64,000 nt of DNA from the NCBI RefSeq assembly GCF_020882245.1, contig NC_083598.1:70747714-70811713 (forward strand). The letters are read 5' to 3'. The DNA is from Rhopalosiphum padi. Taxonomy: Eukaryota > Arthropoda > Insecta > Hemiptera > Aphididae. The first letter of the stretch is position 1. Each line of letters starts with the position of its first letter. The position numbers were made by a program, and so were the translations under genes. This document shows positions 37,530-47,493 of the stretch, piece by piece. The notes under the pieces were generated by a model that made no database searches, was not told the DNA's origin, and was given only the letters and a program-made list of their open reading frames with translations.

Positions 37530-39500
37530 TGCATGTAATGGGTTTTGCATATATTGTTTTCTTCGCGCGCGATGTGTCACATTATTACAATATATAAACC
37601 TGTCAAACAATTACATCACATATTATGTTATGCCGATATATTTTTCATTTTTTCCGACCGGACCATTCATTATTGTACTTTTGGGCGGGAGTATAATGAA
37701 CTGTATGGAATTTGTCACCATCGCCATTGGCGCTCACGTATAACATTCGACAAGCTGTTATATATTTTCTTTTTTTCGTTCACGCGCCGAGAGGGGAACA
37801 CAATGGCGTGGTTTTTATTTTTTTATTTTGTTCATACCGTGCAAGCTATATAATTTATATTTTCATTCAACGGGAACTATATCATAATGTGCAGGCTTTA
37901 AAAACAGATTATTCAAGCTGCACTGGATCGTCATCGTATACCGTTCAACGCTCGTGGATGAACTATAACTATATGATATGTATATATATATATATGATAT
38001 ACATTGTGTTCGCGACAGGATTTTGTTTCTCGTATATACAGGACGAGCGAGTGGTCGATTCTCTCTTGTTATATTACCGCGTATATATAAAATGTATATA
38101 TGAATATTATAATAATATAGAGGTACGTTGAACTTGAGACCTGTAGTGACGTCATTATATATTGTCGAGGGAAACTCGTAGAGGTACCTATTTACACGCG
38201 AACATTGTGCATATATACGTATTTGTCACGGTCTATAATATAGTATAGGTTTATGTATGGAATCATGTCGCTTCTGCGACAAATTGGAATTTTGAGTGAT
38301 TTGAACACGATATTATATTATAATATTGTTGGACTCTGAAAAATAATTATTCGGTTCCCGGGACTAGAGGGTCGACTAATGAAAAAAATCAATGTCATTA
38401 TACGCAATACGTACCGGAGGCGAGTGGGTTGACTTTTCTGGAAAATACCGAAATGACATCACTGTAGCGCACACGTTGCTGCTGCCGAAACGTCGCGATC
38501 TATACGCATACTGTTTGAATGAAAAAACCAACGTCCGCGAACACGATGTGCCGAGAGCAAAGACAGTATTATTATACGCGTATAGATACGACAATTACAC
38601 GAATAAGAGACGTCTTGTATTCGCGTTTAACGCTGAAAATCGTATAAATTAACACTAGGTGCCTACCTACATATGATAACACATATTATAATAAACAATT
38701 ATTATTATGCGAACAAAAATGTTATTACTCCCACGGTTGCCCGGAGGGAGCGTTGCAAGTCTGTGCGCGCAGTCTACCATTTTTATATCGTTATTTATAT
38801 TATATTATGTGCACGTGTCGTAGGTATATACATAGATGTATGTGTGCGATGATTATATTCGCGGGACAACGGACGTATATAATTAAATGAAAGCACACGT
38901 AGCGGTACCGTAGCGGTCGATTATTATATTGTTTTGCCGCGCGAATATCATATTATATACCGATAGCGTGTAGTGCGTACCATACGCGCCGATAGATCTG
39001 CGGAATGATTTTCGATTTTGATCGTTATTGGTCGGCGTAGGGTGTAACAAACGGAAGTCGTTCGTAACTGGAAAACTAATTTCATTAGAATACGTCAACA
39101 CAACATTATAATAATATTATATGATGTGTATATAATATGCGTTATGGCAATATATACCTAGGCACGTTGGCCGGGCGTACTGCCGTTCTCCACATTGCGC
39201 AATGATAATCACTAATTAGGCGTGTGTTTTTATAAATTAAATATTATGTGCAGGTAGTTGAACGATCGACCGGTGCAGTATTATCATCGGATTCGAGCGT
39301 GGACTTATATAGTCAATAAACAAAGAACACCAATGTACGACGGCTGTACGGCTATAGACTATAGTACTTCGCGTGGAAAAAAAACCGAATCAAATGGTCG
39401 GCTGTTATGTTATTTCTTATATGTGTATGCCTACACTCTTAAAAACCGTGATCGTGATTGTCTCGGAAACCAATACATTAACACATATAACGAGTAACGA
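37530..39500. promoter_or_regulatory. Extended CpG-rich patch
   Basis: About 2 kb with many CpG dinucleotides (for example 37,560-37,800, 38,390-38,620, 38,720-38,780, 38,890-39,060 and 39,170-39,370) in AT-rich DNA. Overlapping frames of 60-140 codons on both strands are expected from the composition and share no exon structure. It lies upstream of the first coding exon of the minus-strand gene, consistent with an alternative promoter or enhancer in its 5' intron (inference). Confidence 0.3.
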
Positions 39501-39610
39501 CGGCAAGTAATTTTTTTATGTTTCCATTCGTCCTAATGATTTGATCATATTATTACAAAACCAATAAAGCAGTTCGTGTAATAATAAAGACAATGTATGA
39601 ATTTGAGAAC

Positions 39611-39634
39611 TATATATATATATATATATATATA
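39611..39634. repeat. TA microsatellite
   Basis: Twelve uninterrupted TA units. Confidence 0.9.
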
Positions 39635-39848
39635 CATATTATTATAATAATATACATTAGCCTAAATTGCACCGGAGCGTTCAAGACATTTAATCGTAAC
39701 TACAGTCGTGAAAAAATACATTTTGCAGTTGGGTGAGGAGGTGTTAGTGATGAGATGTATTTAAATGCGGCACAATAAATATATATACATAAATATTATG
39801 CATGTATATTCTATAGATACGAAGTATTATTATACTAAATAAATCATA

Positions 39849-40061
39849 CAGAGTGATTCTTTTATCGCAAATCATACAACATAATAATATATAAAAATGT
39901 CATTATATATTTTATATATTTTTAATTTTAAAAATATTGGTCATGTACCTATTTTTATGTTTTTCTATGATGACAATGGTATATTCGATGTTAATTTAAT
40001 TTTTAATTCCTTGTGTTTTCTGTATATATTGTTAGGCGATTATGTTAAACGGATCACTCTG
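39849..40061. mobile_element. 213-bp TIR element (same family as 841-1054)
   Basis: The left end CAGAGTGATTCTTTTATCGC pairs with the reverse-complemented right end CAGAGTGATCCGTTTAAC. The left flank is TA; the right flank is TT, probably a mutated TA. Size and termini match the element at 841-1054. Frames crossing it are A/T-driven. It is non-autonomous and mariner/Tc1-like by its probable TA target. Confidence 0.6.
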
Positions 40062-42609
40062 TTTGCACGCAATTTATTACATGATGTGCACTTATTACCT
40101 ATTATTATACCAGACGTCAAAATTCCAGTGACATAACTCCAGTCTCCAGGTAATGTATTGTTAGTAAGTGTTGAATTGTTAAAATATTAACGTGCCTTTT
40201 TTTCTTTCTCGTACTGATTGGATGCTTGTAACTATAGGTATAGCAAATCTATATTGGCAAGCATACGCACAGTCACACCTATTCTTAGCGAGGGGTTTTA
40301 TTTTATTTATTTTTTAATTTTATATTCATACGGAACCTTTCTCTCGTGGGTTAGACTGCTGCTATCATGTAGTCATTATACACATATACACAACACACAC
40401 ATTCGTAATGTCTATTCGGTTCTTCTGACGGTACCTGCATCATAGAATATGTGTTGGAGTCGGTTTTGTGTAGGTATTTCTCCGTTTGTATTTGCATATC
40501 GTTCATTCGTAATACTATTTTTTTTTTTTTAATAAAACAATATACCTATCTATTCATATTAATTAAAATAATTTGAGCAAAAAGATAATAACGTTACAGA
40601 ATACATCGATCCTATAACAATAACAAATCTATTTAATAATAAAATATATTTTCAGACTTTTATAATGTTATACTTTACATAATAACTTTACGGTAGAACT
40701 AGCGGTCCAAGACGATTTTATGTAAAAAATATATTATATTTTATATTTTAATTAAATTCATTATTATTAGCGTTTTTATGGAGCTATAAATATTATTATT
40801 AAAAATAATTTAATGAAACTTGTATTCTGTTAAAAAGAAGTGAATTCGTGTTGTTACAATACTTTTATACTATAAACTATAACATTTAATTATATTTTGT
40901 TTTTACTTGTAAATAATTTACAATTATAATTTTTTCCTATTATAAAAATAAAAATGATAGTAATTGTTCGTAATAACGTAACATATTCTTCATACGGATC
41001 TTACTATATAATAAATTTTTTCTTAATTTAATTATATAACCCTCTATATGAAATGTAATATTTGCAATAAATAAATAGATGGAAAATTGTAAAAAAACAA
41101 TATATACATATATAGCCATATAGGTATATATATATTTGATAAAACTAAATGTAGATTAAATATATTTGTATAATTTAAACAATTATTATTACGTAAATAA
41201 TATTTTTATTTATATAGTTAAATAATTTTGTATTATTATTAATTAAACAAGTATAATTCAGGTAACAACACTTTTTAACGGTTAATGAAATTTAATCATA
41301 TTTTTCAATGAACTAAATACTATTAATGTGAATACAATAATTATTATGAATAATACATTTTCCGCGAAATCGTCCTTGTCCTTCGTCTCCTTATGGATGA
41401 CTTTTACACAACTATGGGATATAAAAGCAAGTATTTAAACTTCAACTTCTGTTACTTTTATATTTTCCAATGAATAATAATTAATCATTAAAATTGTATT
41501 AAGGTGTCGAGCTTCACGAAAAAAAATTATTATTATAATGTTATAATTTATAATCTTGCCACTATGAATCTCGTGCGGGATGCCTTGGAATATGAATCAT
41601 TCGAATTGCATGTTTCACTATCATAATATGATCTGTAGATAATAGATATAGGTTTAATTTAATTTTATGGCGTTAAGTGTAAAAAAAAACTTTACATAAC
41701 TGTGCTGATGTATTAGTTGATTTATATTTTTATGTAATATTGAAATGTGTATGTTTAGGATATTTCTATGAAAATAATAAGCGCAAAAACAAATAATAAT
41801 ATATTAGATAACTTAACCAACAGGACCAATGTGTTTAATGACAACGCATCAGTAGTTATATGACAATGTGCATAACTTCAAATAAAAGGATCATGACTTT
41901 GCATTTTTTAAATATATTTTAAATAAACACTTCTGGTATATTGTTCAACTTTTGTTGTTATGATATAATGTTTAAATATATGAATACCATAATAAATACA
42001 ACAGCTACAATTGATTGTAATTATAATATTATACATAAATACATTATAACTTTTGAAATATTTATGGATATATTTGTTAATTGTTTATCATTAACCATTA
42101 AAATCAAACAATAAATATTTATGAATGTATTAAATCATATATTTTTAGTTAATACTATTCTTTAAATTTAAAACACACGAATAATAAAATAAAAGCTTCT
42201 GTTTGAGAATGAATTGATATAAATATATAAAGATTAAAGATAGATATATCACCTATTATTTAAAAAATTTAATTTAAGTTTATGTTAGGTATATGTGAAA
42301 TGGTTTGTCACAAAATCTTCCAAATCATACATTTTTAGTTATTTAGGAGAATGTTTTTATAATTACCTTCAGATTACCCCGCAAATTTATATTTTTAACT
42401 GATTATTATATACATTTAACTAGAATACGGAAGTTGTAGACATAAAAAACAACAACAGAAATTTAAATATCCTAAAAAAACCAAGATTAATAATACTTTG
42501 TCGTGTTTATTTTAATGTATATAATTGTATTAACCAAGTATTTATTATATTTTTTTTAATATAACTAATTCAATAATAAGATTATATTTTTATATTTATT
42601 TATTATGAA
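40062..42609. other. AT-rich DNA, nothing recognised
   Basis: No supported gene, RNA or repeat boundary. A T run lies at about 40,519-40,530. Confidence 0.4.
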
Positions 42610-43147
42610 TAGAGTCCGGATTTAAATGCCCTTAAAACCATGCAAATGTGCTCTAAAAATAACCAAAAATGCCCTATATTTTTTTTTTTATACAAATTGG
42701 TAATTTATAAAAAAGATATAATTATTGTTTTATTAAAAAAAAAAACTGAAATTTGAAAAATTGATATAATGTGACAATGATGTTGACACGCATATCTTTT
42801 GGAACAGTATTATTTATTCTAAATATACATTTACCATTTACCCGATAAAACTATTAAACGAAAACAACTTAAATATCAAGAAAACAATTTATCTTTAGAT
42901 AATAATTTAAATTAAATAGACTATAATTGTATAGTAATAGTATATTAAACAGGCGTGCATTAAACCCAACAAAATGACTCAATAATGATAAAAAAAAAAA
43001 TGCAGTAAATAATGCAAAAAAATGCAAAATAAAAGTTTCAGCTTTGAAACGCCCATTACATGAAACGAGTTATATAATTTGGAAAGCATTGTCTAAGATC
43101 AGCCAAAAAAATATAAACTGCATTATTGCATTGAAATATAGGCCCTA
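42610..43147. mobile_element. Probable 538-bp hAT-like non-autonomous element
   Basis: The left end TAGAGTCCGGATTTAAATGC and the reverse-complemented right end TAGGGCCTATATTTCAATGC are imperfect inverted repeats beginning with TAG. Sub-terminal AATGC/ATGCAAA motifs are repeated at both ends (AACCATGCAAATG; AAATGCAGTAAATAATGC), a common hAT arrangement. Flanking 8-mers ATTATGAA and TTAGTGAA agree at five positions only, so the target duplication is uncertain. No coding capacity. Confidence 0.4.
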
Positions 43148-45066
43148 TTAGTGAATAAAAAAATACAAATACATATTAATATATTATGTTAAATTTTAAA
43201 TGAATAGTTTTAAAAATTATAAATTTTGCAATTATTTTAATAATATAATTAGACTTTTATTTAAGTTAGTGGATATTGGTTAAATAACAAAATGTCAAAT
43301 GTCAAAAAATGGAAAATAAATATTATCAATAATTTAGATATACGAGTATGTTATTGAAAAATATTTTAAGCTAAAAAGCATCGTATAAAACGTTAAAAAC
43401 AATAATAAAAAGTCATCTTTTTCTGAGATCTATATGACTACATAGTACATAGAAACACTATGAATAACACATAATATATTATCTTGCACTTGCACACCAA
43501 TTTTTTTTTGTTACTTTTAGTCTAAAATATAATATATTCTATTCAAATCAATTAGGTATCTTTAATTTTGATTTCTAAGAACAAGCTCTTTTCAAAAATA
43601 TTTTATTATGGTTTTGATATTTTCATGTTATTAATATTAATACTATTAAACTATATAATTTAATCGATATTCGTGTGAAGACACGAACAGAGAAGAAATC
43701 AAAGCAAAATAGGTAATTGGTAATTAATATTATTACTAGATTTGTATGATTTGTAACTATTATTCAACTAAAAATAACAAAAAAATTATGTTATGTATTC
43801 AAATTAAATTCAAAACAAGTTAAATAAGCCACCGAATTAAAATGTTGGGTTTACCATGAAAGTTATTATTCACCATTAAAAAATATATTATTATTTTTTA
43901 ATTTAAAAAGAATTTTCATAAAATATAATTTAACTTAAAAGGATATAAAGATTTATGTATAAAAAGTTCAAAAGTTCAAAATGAAACTATAAATATTCAA
44001 TTAAAATAACAAATTTTTATATAATTAGTAATAATAGTAATTTAGTTTTGGACTGAAATCTAAAACGAATGTAATATTTCAAATAAACAATGAATGTTTA
44101 AAATAACAAAATATTAAGCACAAATTTACTTTATTTTATAATTATAATAAAAATCTGTTTTATAAAATACAGCAAGTACTTGTAAATAATAATAAATGTA
44201 TAAGAATTAAAATTGCATTATATATTTTTAAACAATTAAAATAATTTTACAAAAAGTAACTTCAAAATTTAATGTTTATAAACTTCATGGATTTTAGTTT
44301 ATGTTTATTATAATTTTCCAATTTATTTTTAATTTAAAAATATTATTAAAATATTGTTGTACCTACATCAATAGTTCTATCTGTGTACAATTTTAAAACA
44401 AAATTAAAATAATCTTATTATTTCTGTATTCAATATTCAAGAAATATTATGTATTGTATAGAAAAATTAAAAATGCACATGGATAATACAAACGTTTGAG
44501 ACGGCGTTTGAATTATGCATTATTCATACATTACCCAGTACCTTTGATTTTTTCTTGAAAAGAATTTTAGCAAATACATTTTTTTTTTCTATTTGGTTTT
44601 TCATTAAAAATAATGGTAGTAAATTATTAATAAGTAGGTTTAGACATGAAGGTAGTACATAAAATGCCACTTGTTTTTAATCTGACAATACATTTTAATA
44701 CTTTAAATATATATCTAAGTAATTGTCAATGCAATCCCATAAACTAGTTGTTTAGTATATATTACTATTTAGTTTAGAAAAATGTAGAAAAAAATTAAAT
44801 ATTTAGCCAATTAGACATACAACAAAATATTTTATACATACATATATACACCTATAAGATAATAAATAAAAACATAATGTATCGATAAAATAATCTATAA
44901 CATAATAGATTATTAAAACACCATTATACTGTATAGTCATGCACTTATATTATAGTTTTAATATTTATATTCAAGTAAGAGTAAATATATATAATGAAAT
45001 GGGCTCAAAGAACAATTTTACAAACACCAAAAATGACTTAGATATCAAAAATTCGCAAAAACTCAC
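43148..45066. other. AT-rich DNA, nothing recognised
   Basis: Uniformly AT-rich, no gene, RNA or repeat boundary visible. Would be part of a long 5' intron if the leader exon proposed at 45,302-45,067 is real. Confidence 0.35.
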
Positions 45067-45302
45067 TGTAAATAATTCGTAGCACATGTGGTAATCTGCG
45101 ATAAAGCCGATGACCGGTGCTATGCAATCGATGTCGGAAGTATTAAAAACAAAAAACAAATAAATATATTGTATATAATGATAATAATAATAAGCCGGCA
45201 GCGAGCAATCACTATAATATACAAGTCCACGTGCGATCAGTCCGTTACGGCAGTAGATCTACGCGGTTGATCACTATACACATCGAGCACGCAACGGTGA
45301 CT
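45067..45302 (-). promoter_or_regulatory. Candidate promoter and 5' leader exon of the long-intron gene
   Basis: The CpG-rich block 45,070-45,400 contains on the minus strand TTCAGTCACC, a match to the arthropod initiator TCAGT with A+1 at 45,302. About 236 bases downstream is a strong splice donor, ACA|GTGAGT (exon end 45,067). The next minus-strand coding exon is at 33,480, preceded by TTCAG and ATTACAG acceptors, so this may be its untranslated first exon across an 11.6-kb intron. Plus-strand GATCAGTCCG near 45,235 is also initiator-like, so divergent initiation is possible. The pairing is inferred; nothing in the sequence proves it. Confidence 0.3.
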
Positions 45303-45494
45303 GAACGGTCTGGATAGACGATGACGGCACTACAGCAGTTCGACGGAAAGTGAAACTTCGCACAGTCGCCGTACCCCTCCACCGGCCGTGCTTCTATATT
45401 ATTATGTCTTAGACATTTTTATACACCAATACGTTGTCATATTATGTTGTTGCGTTATTGTCACTATGAAGTATAGACAGCTGTATTATATGTA

Positions 45495-45496
<2 letters not shown>

Positions 45497-45526
<30 letters not shown>
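45497..45526. repeat. Compound TA-GA microsatellite
   Basis: About eight TA units followed by six GA units. Confidence 0.85.
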
Positions 45527-47354
45527 AACCCGTACTTGACACGCAAAAATACAGAATTTAGATAATATAATATAACACTGCGGTGTCAATACGTGTCATA
45601 TTATAGGCACTGATATATGTTATAAGCGTATAACTTATAATATAATCTGTCCAAAACACTCGATTATAAGCGAGTATTAATATTAACCAATAAGTGCTGC
45701 GGGCTAAACGTTTCAGGGATAACGTTTTACGTGACTCTACATACACATACATATGTTAGGCATCAACCCCTATTTAAGTGCACAGTTCGATACAAATATA
45801 TTGTAAATACTAAATTTAATATGGATTTATGACGAGGTCAATTTTAAAATTTCTCGATGACTATACGAACGCAATGAAAAACTAAATATACTGAACATTT
45901 TTAAAAAGATTTCATTAAGCGTGATCAATAAATTTAAACCACAATGAGTTCTGCACTCTTATATTCAGATTTTTGTAAAAATTATTCTTTAAAATAATCT
46001 ATGTAATATTATTTATATTTTGTATATAGTTCTCAATCATACTCGTATTCGTACATGAATATATATTTTACAATATTTAAATAATACATTTCTCAGGCTG
46101 ATAAATAAATTAATAACCTCAACCGGTGATCTTTTTCTATCAAATAAAAAATAATAATAACAAAATAAATATTCAACAAATAAGCATCCACGATGTTATA
46201 TAACAGTCTATGGTGTAAAAACAAATAATTTACCTGAAGACATTTTATCCATTACGATTTGGTGGGTGTATGATGAATTAATTACTTATTTTTACTTTAT
46301 AATTATTATCTACAAAATAAAATATATGAAACAAGTATAATTTCACTTTACACTTTAACGTAATATCCACAAAAGGTACACTTCCGAGTTATCTAACCTA
46401 CCTTTTAAAACGAGCGACAATAGTTAAAGATCGAGTTAAGTAATAATATAAAATGCTGTATTTATTTAATTAACATAACAACCTGATACGTTTACACGTG
46501 TCTGTATTAAAATAACTATGGTGCTAAATTTGAAGGGTTGAAAGAAATTAACAGTTTATTAATGAATCGAAATTATTTTATCCAAATAGTAAAAAGCGAG
46601 GTAGTTTTATATATTCGAATTTCGAATACATGTACAATATTAATGTATTAAAATCTTATTTGGAATTATTCCATACTAGAGTATTAGAATGGAAATTTAT
46701 CACAATAGATAATATTTTAATAATGGCAGATTTAATGGCAAAACATTTTATATAGATATTAAACACGAACCACAATTAAGGATAAATCATGAAAATAAAT
46801 AAAAAACAAATATGGAAAAAATTTAAGATACATAATTTTTATGTTGCTTATTTAAACGATACAATTATTGTAATTAACTTATTAAGATATATAGTTAAAC
46901 TATAAACTTGGTACAATAGTACAATTAGTACATATATATTTATATATTTATATACACCACGAGCCTATTCACACTGTTCTACAGTAAGGTAGTATTTAAT
47001 CAAAAGTGAATAATAATAATAATTAATTATTAATAACTTAATAAATTCAATGTTTTCGGTAAAAATTAAATCGACCTACCATAATATAAACTAATAGTAA
47101 AATAAATTACTTTAATAACAATATAAATATATCCTGATAAAATGTACTAGCTATAGTAATATAGACTAACAGACTATCTTCCCTCGGAATTGTTTTTCGT
47201 ATGCAACGATTGAATTCAAAATTAACCTATAGATTACAGTAATTTAGTCATTGACAAGGTATTAAATTAATGTGAAAATTTGAACATTTAGGCCAAACCA
47301 TTTAAGTCATAAAATATAATAAAATAATATATTTATATTTTAATTATAATTTAA
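45527..47354. other. AT-rich DNA between two minus-strand genes
   Basis: No gene supported. It holds the 3' flank of the eight-exon gene that ends at 47,494 and the upstream region of the proposed promoter near 45.3 kb. Confidence 0.4.
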
Positions 47355-47445
47355 AACAATAGTGTCAGTTTATATATATATATATATATAAACGTATATG
47401 TGTGTGTGTGTGTGTGTGTGTGTATATAAACAATGGTGTCAGTTT
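47355..47445. repeat. Direct repeat flanking a TA-TG microsatellite
   Basis: AACAATAGTGTCAGTTT (47,355-47,371) and AACAATGGTGTCAGTTT (47,429-47,445) differ at one base. They enclose a TA tract (47,370-47,390) and a TG tract (47,399-47,423). This looks like a 74-bp tandem duplication whose first unit became a microsatellite, or a slippage product. It lies in the 3' flank of the gene ending at 47,494. Confidence 0.8.
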
Positions 47446-47493
47446 TTGTACAGGGATGTACAAGTCACTTAAAATTGATGTGTGTAACTATTA

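Noticed and set aside
37712..38652. Frames of 86-139 codons on both strands in the 37.5-39.5-kb patch
   Set aside because: They overlap one another on opposite strands and follow CpG richness; no exon borders or domains.
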